From Ascidiaceihabitans sp. (GTDB lineage: Bacteria; Pseudomonadota; Alphaproteobacteria; Rhodobacterales; Rhodobacteraceae): a stretch of DNA of 53,152 nt. The stretch is from the NCBI GenBank assembly GCA_029251465.1, contig JAQXDI010000013.1:1-53152 (forward strand), read 5' to 3'. The notes under the pieces are model-generated. The model was not told the origin of the DNA, did no database searches, and saw only the letters and a program-made list of their open reading frames with translations. Of the stretch, positions 36,095 to 43,575 are shown piece after piece. Both the position numbers and the translations under genes were made by a program. Every line of letters starts with the position of its first letter. Position 1 is the stretch's first letter.

Positions 36095-36120
36095 GCCAGC
36101 TGGGGCACCCCTTAGCTGGC
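36095..36120. terminator. Hairpin between convergent pirin and TetR genes
   Basis: GCCAGCT (36095-36101) pairs with AGCTGGC (36114-36120), with an inner GGGG/CCCC. It overlaps the tetR stop codon and could act for both strands; there is no clear T-run. Confidence 0.5.
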
Positions 36121-36699
36121 GCCAACCGCGTTGCGCACCATTTGCCAATATTGATCTTGGACTTGATCAAGACGCAGCCGTCCGCCGCTGCGAAACCACG
36201 TATTGACGCCGGTTAGCATGGCAATCACGGCAAAGCTCGCGATCTGGGCGTCCGCCACATCCCACGCCCCAGTGCCCTGCCCGGCGGTCAAAATCGCGCG
36301 CAGGCGTTCTTCGTAGCTGCGGCGCATGTCCTCGATCACAGCAAAATTCGGTTCTGACAAATTGCGCAGTTCCATGTAGGCAATGAACACCGCGTCAGGA
36401 CGATCGTGGTGAAAGGCAATGTGAAAGCGCACAAATGCTTCTAGCTGGTCGATCGGGGCAAGGCTGGAATCCTGTGGCATCGCGGCCATCAATTCCACCA
36501 TGTGTGCCTGCATCAGATCAAACAAAAGGCTTTGTTTATCAGGGGTGTAGTTGTACAGCGCCCCAGCCTGCACGCCAACTTCGCCTGCGATTTGGCGCAT
36601 CGACACTGCGGCATAACCGTGCTCGGCAAACAGACGCAAAGCCGTTTGTCGTACTTTTGGGCCAGTGATGCCCGAATGTGATCCTGCTGTGCGCGCCAT
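36112..36699 (-). CDS. TetR family transcriptional regulator
   Basis: A 195-residue repressor with an N-terminal HTH: VRQTALRLFAEHGYAAVSMRQIAGEVGVQAGALYNYTPDKQSLLFDLM. The C-terminal ligand domain is unrelated to families I can name but contains VFIAYMELRNLSEPNFAVIEDMRRSYEERL and a C-terminal dimerisation helix, a plan often seen with acyl-CoA or drug ligands. A perfect palindrome lies 14 bases upstream of its start. The start region also carries AT-rich promoter sequence shared with the divergent lipoprotein gene. Confidence 0.92.
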   Translation of the reverse strand: MARTAGSHSGITGPKVRQTALRLFAEHGYAAVSMRQIAGEVGVQAGALYNYTPDKQSLLFDLMQAHMVELMAAMPQDSSLAPIDQLEAFVRFHIAFHHDRPDAVFIAYMELRNLSEPNFAVIEDMRRSYEERLRAILTAGQGTGAWDVADAQIASFAVIAMLTGVNTWFRSGGRLRLDQVQDQYWQMVRNAVGAS

Positions 36700-36712
36700 G
36701 CCATGCTCTTAA

Positions 36713-36728
36713 CTGAACAGATGTTCAG
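36713..36728. promoter_or_regulatory. TetR operator palindrome
   Basis: CTGAACA-GA-TGTTCAG, a perfect 7-base inverted repeat with a two-base spacer, lies between the divergent TetR and lipoprotein starts, 14 bases from the tetR ATG. This is the common geometry of autoregulated TetR repressors. Confidence 0.8.
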
Positions 36729-36819
36729 AACCAAGCATGACTTGCACGCACACGACACCTCGTGCATCAAGATAGCACCAGACGAGCAATTTCTCTGGCC
36801 CAACGTGGACCCTGCCCAG

Positions 36820-37107
36820 ATGCGCCCAATTGCCTTTGTCATGATCTTGTCCCTTGCCGGATGCACCCAGTTTCCAGAGCTGGACAGTGCATTATCAACG
36901 GGCGCACAGGACGCGGATTATCCCGATTTGGTGCCGGCGCAAGGTTTGTTGGCCCAAGCAGAACCGCGAAATGGCACGCCAGAAGACACCGTTAATACGC
37001 TAAACGCACGCCTTGCCAATTTGCGCAATCGCGTTGATCGCCTGCGCGGAACGGTTGTTGATGCCTCGACCCGCAGACGCATGCAAAACGGCGTTGACGG
37101 CACCTGA
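36820..37107 (+). CDS. Small lipoprotein of unknown function
   Basis: From ATG 36820 the frame reads MRPIAFVMILSLAGC: a compact signal peptide with lipobox LAGC, giving lipidated C15. The mature 81 residues are acidic at first (FPELDSALSTGAQDADYPDLVP) and end in a helical, arginine-rich stretch (LNARLANLRNRVDRLRGTVVDASTRRRM) that may be a coiled coil. The longer frame from 36703 would cover the TetR operator and lacks a signal peptide at its front. Function unknown; possibly controlled by the divergent TetR protein. Confidence 0.7.
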   Translation: MRPIAFVMILSLAGCTQFPELDSALSTGAQDADYPDLVPAQGLLAQAEPRNGTPEDTVNTLNARLANLRNRVDRLRGTVVDASTRRRMQNGVDGT

Positions 37108-37195
37108 ATTGCTCCGTTGCATGGGGGCCGCGAACCCGTTACACGCGGCAGTCAAATAACCACCGATTTGCCCTATTTGTCTAAGGATAACTGAT

Positions 37196-38482
37196 ATGTC
37201 GCAGCCTCTTCGTCTTGGGATCGCAGGATTGGGCACAGTTGGTGTCGGCGTTGTAAAAATCATCCGCCAACATGCAGCGATGCTGACAGCACGCACAGGC
37301 CGCGATATCTCGATCAGCGCCGTGTCAGCGCGCTCCAAAGACAAAGATCGCGGCGTGCCATTGTCAGGCTACGCGTGGGAAGATGACCCAGTCGCTTTGG
37401 CCACCCGCGACGATGTCGATGTGTTTGTGGAACTGATGGGCGGATCAGACGGACCGGCCAAAGCCGCGACCGAGGCTGCCATCGCCGCAGGCAAACACGT
37501 GATCACAGCGAACAAAGCGATGCTGGCGATGCACGGCCAAGCATTGGCCGAAGCCGCTGAAACCGCTAAGGTATCCTTGCGTTACGAGGCCGCAGTGTGT
37601 GGCGGCATCCCCGTGATCAAAGCACTGACCGAAGGGTTGGCAGGCAACGACATCACCCGCGTGATGGGTGTGATGAACGGCTCATGCAACTATATCCTGA
37701 CGCGGATGGAAGATTCTGGCCTGAACTACCAAGAGATTTTTGCGGAAGCCGACGGGCTTGGCTACCTCGAGGCTGATCCGCAGTTGGACGTGGGTGGCAT
37801 CGATGCCGCGCACAAATTGGCGATCCTGTCATCCATCGCGTTTGGCACCAAGGTCGATTTCGACGGCATCACCCTGGAAGGCATCGAACGCGTCAGCATC
37901 GAAGACATCACCGCCGCCGCCGACATGGGTTACAAAATCAAACTGCTGGGCGTTGCCCAAATGACCGGCCGTGGGCTGGAACAGCGCATGCAGCCTTGCC
38001 TCGTGCCAGCTTCTTCACCGCTAGGGCAGCTTCAGGGCGGCACGAACATGGTCGTGATCGAAGGCGACTCGATTGAGCAAGTTGTGCTGCGCGGGCCCGG
38101 TGCCGGCATGGGGCCAACCGCAAGTGCTGTGATGGCAGACGTTTGCGACATCGCACGTGGCCTGAGCATTCCGGTCTTTGGCGTTCCTGCCGACACGTTG
38201 ACCACCAGCCAACCTGCCGTGTCCACCGCCCCTGCGCCCTACTATTTGCGCATGGGTTTGGTCGACAAACCGGGTGCCTTGGCCAAAATTGCCACCGTTC
38301 TGGGCGAGGCCGGTGTCAGCATCGACCGCATGCGCCAATACGGACACGCCAACACCGCCGCCCCCGTTTTGATCGTCACGCACAAGGCGGCAAGTGCCTC
38401 AATCGAAAACGCGTTGCAAGCGATGGAAACCACGGGCGTTCTGGCCGGAGCACCGGTTGCATTGCGCATCGAAGAGTTGTGA
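37196..38482 (+). CDS. hom: Homoserine dehydrogenase
   Basis: NAD(P)-dependent reduction of aspartate semialdehyde to homoserine for threonine and methionine synthesis. The N-terminal GLGTVGVGVVKII binds the cofactor; the catalytic domain includes ANKAMLAMHG and the GGIPVIKAL and NGSCNYILTRM signatures; a C-terminal ACT domain (YYLRMGLVDKPGALAKIATVLGEAGVSI, from about residue 348) provides threonine feedback. 428 residues is the family length. AAGGA lies before the ATG. No transcription attenuator is visible. Confidence 0.97.
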   Translation: MSQPLRLGIAGLGTVGVGVVKIIRQHAAMLTARTGRDISISAVSARSKDKDRGVPLSGYAWEDDPVALATRDDVDVFVELMGGSDGPAKAATEAAIAAGKHVITANKAMLAMHGQALAEAAETAKVSLRYEAAVCGGIPVIKALTEGLAGNDITRVMGVMNGSCNYILTRMEDSGLNYQEIFAEADGLGYLEADPQLDVGGIDAAHKLAILSSIAFGTKVDFDGITLEGIERVSIEDITAAADMGYKIKLLGVAQMTGRGLEQRMQPCLVPASSPLGQLQGGTNMVVIEGDSIEQVVLRGPGAGMGPTASAVMADVCDIARGLSIPVFGVPADTLTTSQPAVSTAPAPYYLRMGLVDKPGALAKIATVLGEAGVSIDRMRQYGHANTAAPVLIVTHKAASASIENALQAMETTGVLAGAPVALRIEEL

Positions 38483-38561
38483 CAGCGCTACCATAGTTGT
38501 GCGAGGCCACCCGCCTCGCTACACACGCCCAAACAAAACACACCCACTAAGGATTTCTGGC

Positions 38562-39527
38562 ATGGATGCTTCTTCGCAATTTCAAGATCGTATGTTGTCG
38601 CTGGGCCTTGCCCGCGTTTCCGAAGCCGCCGCTTTGGCCTCGGCCAAACTGGTCGGACACGGCGATGAAAAAGCCGCAGATCAGGCGGCCGTGAACGCCA
38701 TGCGCGAACAGCTGAACCTGCTGGATATCGCAGGTATCGTGGTCATCGGCGAAGGCGAACGTGACGAAGCCCCGATGCTGTACATCGGCGAAGAAGTCGG
38801 CACCGGCAACGGCCCCGGCGTCGACATCGCACTGGACCCGCTCGAAGGCACCACGCTGACCGCCAAAGACATGCCAAACGCGCTGACAGTGATCGCAATG
38901 GGCCCACGCGGATCGATGCTGCACGCCCCTGACACCTACATGGACAAACTGGCGATCGGGGCGAGCTATGACGTTGATACCGTCACGATGGAAATGACGC
39001 CGACACAGCGGGTCGAGGCACTGGCCAAGGCCAAAGGTTGCACCACGTCCGACATCACTGTCTGCGTTCTGGAACGCCCACGCCACGAAAAAATGATCGC
39101 TGAAATACGCGCCACGGGTGCGGCGATCCGCCTGATCACCGACGGCGATGTTGCAGGCGTCATGCACTGTTCCGAACCGGGCACGGGCATCGACATGTAC
39201 ATGGGCGAAGGCGGCGCACCCGAAGGTGTTTTGGCTGCAGCAGCTCTGAAATGCATGGGTGGGCAATTCTACGGTCGCCTCGTATTCCGCAACGATGACG
39301 AACGTGGACGCGCCGCCAAAGCAGGCATCACTGATTTCGACCGCATCTACACCGGCGACGAACTGGTCACCCAAGACGTGATCTTTGCCGCGACAGGTGT
39401 CACCGGCGGATCATTGCTGCCAGCGGTTGAACGCGAAGTCGGGTGGCTGACCTGCGAAACATTGCTGATGCGTTCGCGCACCGGATCGGTCCGTCGCATG
39501 AACTACCGCACCCCGATCGAAGACTAG
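38562..39527 (+). CDS. glpX: Class II fructose-1,6-bisphosphatase GlpX
   Basis: Gluconeogenic FBPase (in some autotrophs also sedoheptulose bisphosphatase). The 321-residue protein begins MDASSQFQDRMLSLGLARVSEAAALASA; metal and substrate sites lie in VVIGEGERDEAPMLYIGEEVG and DIALDPLEGTTLTA, with GPRGSMLHAPDTYMDKLAIG. AAGGA ten bases before ATG 38562 supports this start. It follows hom by about 80 bases and precedes recJ by four, a conserved hom-glpX-recJ order in roseobacters. Confidence 0.96.
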   Translation: MDASSQFQDRMLSLGLARVSEAAALASAKLVGHGDEKAADQAAVNAMREQLNLLDIAGIVVIGEGERDEAPMLYIGEEVGTGNGPGVDIALDPLEGTTLTAKDMPNALTVIAMGPRGSMLHAPDTYMDKLAIGASYDVDTVTMEMTPTQRVEALAKAKGCTTSDITVCVLERPRHEKMIAEIRATGAAIRLITDGDVAGVMHCSEPGTGIDMYMGEGGAPEGVLAAAALKCMGGQFYGRLVFRNDDERGRAAKAGITDFDRIYTGDELVTQDVIFAATGVTGGSLLPAVEREVGWLTCETLLMRSRTGSVRRMNYRTPIED

Positions 39528-39531
39528 GAAA

Positions 39532-41283
39532 ATGTCAGTGTCTGCGGCGTTTCTGGGGGTTGAAGCATCTATGACGGGGCGGCGCTGGGTTGGCCCGCCT
39601 GTCGAAGTTGACCGCGCGGCCGAAGCGATTGCACAGCAAACCGACCTACCCCGCCCCGTCGCCCAAGTTTTGGCGCGCCGCGGGGTCGAAGCCGCAGATG
39701 CAGCAGCATTTTTAGAACCGTCCTTGCGCGATTTACTGCCGGACCCGCGCAGTTTGCGCGACATGGAAAAGGCGGCAGGCCGGTTCTTAGCGGCTGTTCG
39801 GTCACGCCAGCGCATTGCAATCTTTGCAGATTACGACGTCGACGGTGGCAGTTCTGCCGCCCTTCTTATCGTTTGGTTGCGCACCCTTGGCATGCATGCA
39901 ACCTTGTACATTCCTGACCGCATCGACGAGGGCTATGGCCCCAACGACAAGGCAATGGCAGCGCTGGCCGCCAAACACGACCTGATCATTTGCGTTGATT
40001 GCGGGACTCTATCGCACGGTCCCATCGCAGCTGCGAAAGGTGCCGACGTGATCGTTCTTGATCACCACCTGGGCAGCGAAACCTTGCCCGAGGCGCTCGC
40101 TGTCGTGAACCCGAACCGCCAAGACGAAGACGGCGCGTTGGCGCATCTTTGCGCCGCTGGCGTTGTGTTTCTAATGCTGGTCGAGGCAGGGCGTCAAATG
40201 CGCGAAGCAGGCGCAAAAGGCCCTGACCTGATGGCGTTGCTCGATCTTGTTGCCCTGGCAACTGTGGCCGACGTTGCCCCGTTGGTTGGCGTGAACCGCG
40301 CATTTGTGCGCCAAGGGTTGCGCGTGATGGCGCGCCGCGACCGCCCCGGATTGGCCGCGTTGGCAGATGTCGCACGGATGGACACCGCACCGTCGTCTTA
40401 TCACCTTGGGTTTTTGCTGGGTCCGCGCGTGAACGCAGGTGGGCGCATCGGCAAAGCCGACCTTGGCGCGCACTTGCTCGCAACCGACAATGAATACGAA
40501 GCATCCGCCATGGCCGAACGCCTCGACATGCTCAACACAGAACGACGCGACATCGAAGCAGCCGTACGCGCAGCTGCCCTTGAACAAGCCAGCGAACGTG
40601 GCTTTGACGCACCGCTGGTTTGGGCCTCGGGCGCGGGCTGGCACCCCGGCGTTGTCGGCATCGTTGCCTCTCGCCTCAAAGAAAAAGCCAACCGTCCCGC
40701 AATCGTCATCGGCGTCGAAGACGGCATCGGCAAAGGGTCTGGTCGGTCCGTTTCGGGAATCGATTTAGGTGCCCCGATTCAACGATTGGCATCCGAAGGG
40801 CTGCTGATCAAAGGCGGTGGGCACAAAATGGCTGCCGGTTTAACTGTCGCCGAAGATAAAATTGACGCTGCGATGGAACGTTTGGGCGAATTGCTTGCCA
40901 AACAAGGGGCCGACACGATCGGAGCCGCAGACCTGCGATTGGACGGAACGTTGATGCCTGCAGCGGCCACCGTGCCCCTGTGCGAACACATCGAACAAGC
41001 AGGCCCATACGGTGCAGGTGCCTCCGGGCCGCGCTACGCGTTTGCCGATATGCAGGTGTTTTTTGCCAAGAGAGTCGGCGAAAACCACCTAAAAGTTAGC
41101 TTTGGTGACGCTGGCGGCGCGCGCATGGAGGCCATTGCATTCGGTGCTTTTGACACCGAGTTAGGCCCTGCAATCGAACAACATGGCGGTGCGCGCTTTC
41201 ATTTGGCGGGGCGTCTGGACATCAATACTTTCCGAGGACGCCAGAGCGTACAGCTGCGTCTAGAGGACGCCGCACGCGCTTGA
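39532..41283 (+). CDS. recJ: Single-stranded-DNA-specific exonuclease RecJ
   Basis: 5'-3' ssDNA exonuclease in recombination and mismatch repair. The DHH phosphoesterase motifs are visible: DYDVDG (100-105) and LDHH (176-179), then the HAGRIG-type NAGGRIG and the DHHA1 domain with GSGRSVSGIDL and KGGGHKMAAGLTV. The C-terminal OB-like segment (EAIAFGAFDTELGPAIE) completes 583 residues. AGGAA is six bases before the ATG. Immediately downstream of glpX. Confidence 0.97.
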   Translation: MSVSAAFLGVEASMTGRRWVGPPVEVDRAAEAIAQQTDLPRPVAQVLARRGVEAADAAAFLEPSLRDLLPDPRSLRDMEKAAGRFLAAVRSRQRIAIFADYDVDGGSSAALLIVWLRTLGMHATLYIPDRIDEGYGPNDKAMAALAAKHDLIICVDCGTLSHGPIAAAKGADVIVLDHHLGSETLPEALAVVNPNRQDEDGALAHLCAAGVVFLMLVEAGRQMREAGAKGPDLMALLDLVALATVADVAPLVGVNRAFVRQGLRVMARRDRPGLAALADVARMDTAPSSYHLGFLLGPRVNAGGRIGKADLGAHLLATDNEYEASAMAERLDMLNTERRDIEAAVRAAALEQASERGFDAPLVWASGAGWHPGVVGIVASRLKEKANRPAIVIGVEDGIGKGSGRSVSGIDLGAPIQRLASEGLLIKGGGHKMAAGLTVAEDKIDAAMERLGELLAKQGADTIGAADLRLDGTLMPAAATVPLCEHIEQAGPYGAGASGPRYAFADMQVFFAKRVGENHLKVSFGDAGGARMEAIAFGAFDTELGPAIEQHGGARFHLAGRLDINTFRGRQSVQLRLEDAARA

Positions 41284-41361
41284 GAAAAAAATCCTCTAAA
41301 ATGATGTTTTTTTGGGTTGCGCCATTGGCCATGATTGTCTTATGAACCCCTCACCAAGCGT

Positions 41362-41436
41362 GGCCCGTTCGTCTATCGGTTAGGACATCTGGTTTTCAAC
41401 CAGGAAAGAGGGGTTCAACTCCCCTACGGGCTACCA
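41362..41436 (+). tRNA. tRNA-Glu (TTC anticodon)
   Basis: Acceptor GGCCCGT pairs with ACGGGCT; anticodon arm CTGGTTTTCAACCAG carries TTC; T-arm GGGGTTCAACTCCCC; discriminator A and encoded CCA. All arms pair. It follows recJ by about 80 bases. Confidence 0.97.
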
Positions 41437-41859
41437 TGGTACTCCCTCTAGTTTCGATGACTGATGATGGCGCCATTTGGTGACCGCCACTTTGAATCTG
41501 ACTGTCCAGAATAGCGGAAGATAATATAACTATTTGTTCGAAAGACACGTCATATTATTTGTCATGTATCGTCTAGATCGTTCTTTCCGTTGTTCTGAGG
41601 TTTTTCATTGATGGCGCAAACTCATGAGAATGCGACATTCTACGAAAAAGAAATTTAGTCGTAGTTCACACACGTTATCTAACGCGTTTTTCGACACACT
41701 TGTCTGTAGTTCGGAATCCAATCTGACGCTCACGGCGTCACACCCACCCCAAGTATAGCGGCTCTGCTCTCTTCTTAAGTCGTAAAGTGTGATTGAAGGA
41801 TACCGCTTGTTGGGGTGCGACAGCAAATCTTAACGGAAACTTTTCCGAACCCCATTTAC
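41437..41859. other. 423-bp gene-poor, A/T-richer stretch downstream of tRNA-Glu
   Basis: No convincing gene: the only frame of note (41605-41826, minus, 73 codons) has no ribosome site and an atypical composition. The stretch is clearly A/T-richer than its neighbours and includes an imperfect inverted repeat (ATAATATAAC about 41521-41530 with GTCATATTAT about 41548-41557). tRNA-Glu genes are common integration sites, so this may be a remnant, but I found no second copy of the tRNA 3' end in the window. Confidence 0.4.
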
Positions 41860-42897
41860 TCAAGCGGATTTTGGTAATTCGCGCCCAGTTGGCGGCGCAG
41901 TATTCCTTGCGTCGTTTCGAAGGCTTGGGCTGTAAAACGTCTGCTGAGCGCGCCCGGCATGTTTAGAGGCGTATAATGCGACATCTGCATCGTCGAACAA
42001 CTGTTCGGCAGAATACCCACTGTCTGGCTCATGAAACACTGTTCCAATACTCGCTGAAATACGACATTCTTGCCCTTGGAACGCAATGGGCACTTCAAGT
42101 CGCTTGATGATCCGCCTTCCGATCCCGATCAATGACTCTTGATCGCGGATGTCAGGCAATAGAATGACGAATTCGTCGCCGCCAACACGTGCAACCGTAT
42201 CCGAATCCCGAGTTTCTTCGACCATCACGCGTGCGACCGTCTGCAAAACGTGATCACCTGCGGCATGGCCCATAGAATCATTCACGTCTTTGAAGTAGTC
42301 GAGATCAAGATGCATCAGTGCAAACTGCCGGTCCCATTCCAAGTGGCGCGCCAAAACGTGATCCATTGCGCGGCGGTTTTTGAGGCCAGTCAATGTGTCC
42401 GTAAATGCTTGTTCCTCTGCCGCAATCTTGGCCCCTTGCAAGCGCTGGTTCAGCTTGCGCGACGCTTCCATCGCGGCGGATTTGGCCTCGATAAGGTACA
42501 GCATTTCGATAGTCAGATCAGTTGATGAGAAATCGGCACTGGTCAAACCGTACTCTCCTACTGCTTCGACAACTGAAAAGCCGAACGACAGGTTGATGAT
42601 ACTCCGGTGTTCGTCCATCCCGTCAATCAACAAACCCTTTAGTTCGGTTTGTGGATCGTCACGCATTTGCAGATGCAACTTCATGCCAGAACTTGCACGC
42701 AGGTCATTGACGGATTTGATCGCGCGCGGGCGTTTCAACATGAACACCTCTAGAAAACGCTGCCCAACCAGTTCGACGTCAGGCCGCAGCTTTCTAAGCG
42801 TCGGACCCACATGCGCGATGTGCCCTGTTGCATCCAACGCGAGGTGCATCGGGCACAACACATCTAAAACCCGTTCCATTGCTTGTGCTGCACTCAT
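41860..42897 (-). CDS. Diguanylate cyclase with HNOBA-like sensory N-terminus
   Basis: A 345-residue protein. Residues about 1-135 match the heme-NO-binding-associated (HNOBA) pattern: GQRFLEVFMLKRPRAI, LLIDG...INLSFGFSVVEAVGEYGLTSADFSSTDLTIEMLYLIEAK. A signalling helix (AMEASRKLNQRLQGAKIAAEEQ) follows, then GGDEF with FTDTLTGLKNRRAM, intact GGDEF (239-243) and an inhibitory RxxD (R230-D233). It should make c-di-GMP with product inhibition. Its ATG overlaps the stop of the H-NOX-like gene, so the two are a sensor-effector pair. Confidence 0.92.
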   Translation of the reverse strand: MSAAQAMERVLDVLCPMHLALDATGHIAHVGPTLRKLRPDVELVGQRFLEVFMLKRPRAIKSVNDLRASSGMKLHLQMRDDPQTELKGLLIDGMDEHRSIINLSFGFSVVEAVGEYGLTSADFSSTDLTIEMLYLIEAKSAAMEASRKLNQRLQGAKIAAEEQAFTDTLTGLKNRRAMDHVLARHLEWDRQFALMHLDLDYFKDVNDSMGHAAGDHVLQTVARVMVEETRDSDTVARVGGDEFVILLPDIRDQESLIGIGRRIIKRLEVPIAFQGQECRISASIGTVFHEPDSGYSAEQLFDDADVALYASKHAGRAQQTFYSPSLRNDARNTAPPTGRELPKSA

Positions 42898-43481
42898 CCG
42901 ACACGTGCCCCCAAATCAAAACTACGTCCGGCGGAAAATTCGGTAACCACCAAGTTGATCGAGATCGTTTCGACCCCCTGCCCGCTGCCTGTATGTTCCA
43001 ACAGCGCCAGAACACCGTAGTCATCAGCCATCGCACGCAAGATCCCCATCATCACGTTCCCAAACCCCTCAACCGGGCTTTTGCAGACCAGTGAAAACTG
43101 GCTTTCGGAATGATCCAACAATTCAATCTGCGGCATATCCAGATCGGGAACCGCGAGATGCGTTCGGCCGGGCAAATCATCAAGCGAATGTAGAAATTCA
43201 ACGAAGGTAACACCGCCGAAACGCAACAAGCGCCGCAATGCTTCGGTATTGGTATGAGAGACCAAATATGTGCCGATATCTTCCATCAAATCCACGCGTG
43301 GCCGTTCCAGAACCGCACTGGCCGCGTTCAAGATGTCTTGGGTCATTTGGTCTGGATAAATCAGCATCGATTCAAAATCGATAAATCCCAGGTCTGCCAT
43401 CTGCGCGCATTCCACCCATTTGGATGCGCCGTAGCTGTCTGTGACAAAGCACTGAATCGCGCGATTTGTTAATCCATGCAT
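42894..43481 (-). CDS. H-NOX-like (heme NO-binding) domain protein with altered heme-site residues
   Basis: A 195-residue stand-alone domain starting MHGLTNRAIQCFVTDSYGASKW, with the H-NOX plan: helical N-terminus (MADLGFIDFESMLIYPDQM), DIGTYLVSHTNTEALRRLLRFGG, then FVEFLHSLDDLPGRTHL. Typical H-NOX domains have a proximal histidine in LDxxH and a YxSxR motif. By eye, LDDLP puts proline (P104) at the histidine position and C133-K-S-P-V replaces YxSxR. H98 or H108 could substitute. It overlaps and probably controls the downstream GGDEF protein. I start at ATG 43481 rather than the longer frame, which runs into the mttB end. Confidence 0.85.
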   Translation of the reverse strand: MHGLTNRAIQCFVTDSYGASKWVECAQMADLGFIDFESMLIYPDQMTQDILNAASAVLERPRVDLMEDIGTYLVSHTNTEALRRLLRFGGVTFVEFLHSLDDLPGRTHLAVPDLDMPQIELLDHSESQFSLVCKSPVEGFGNVMMGILRAMADDYGVLALLEHTGSGQGVETISINLVVTEFSAGRSFDLGARVG

Positions 43482-43543
43482 ACCTGTCTCGCCCTTATGT
43501 CCCAGAGGAAGCATGCGCGAAAAAGCGTTAAAATAATGCAAAC

Positions 43544-43559
43544 ACGATGACGTCATCGT
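43544..43559. promoter_or_regulatory. 16-bp perfect palindrome between mttB-like and H-NOX genes
   Basis: ACGATGACGTCATCGT is perfectly self-complementary. It lies 16 bases after the stop of the methyltransferase gene and 62 bases before the H-NOX-like start. It could be an operator or, as RNA, a short hairpin; the central TGACGTCA is a typical dimer-binding sequence. No regulator gene is adjacent. Confidence 0.45.
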
Positions 43560-43575
43560 TAAAAAGGTAAAGGCT

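Noticed and set aside
41362-41859. Genomic island boundary at tRNA-Glu
   Set aside because: No direct repeat of the tRNA 3' end and no integrase were found in the window; the idea is kept only as a low-weight finding.
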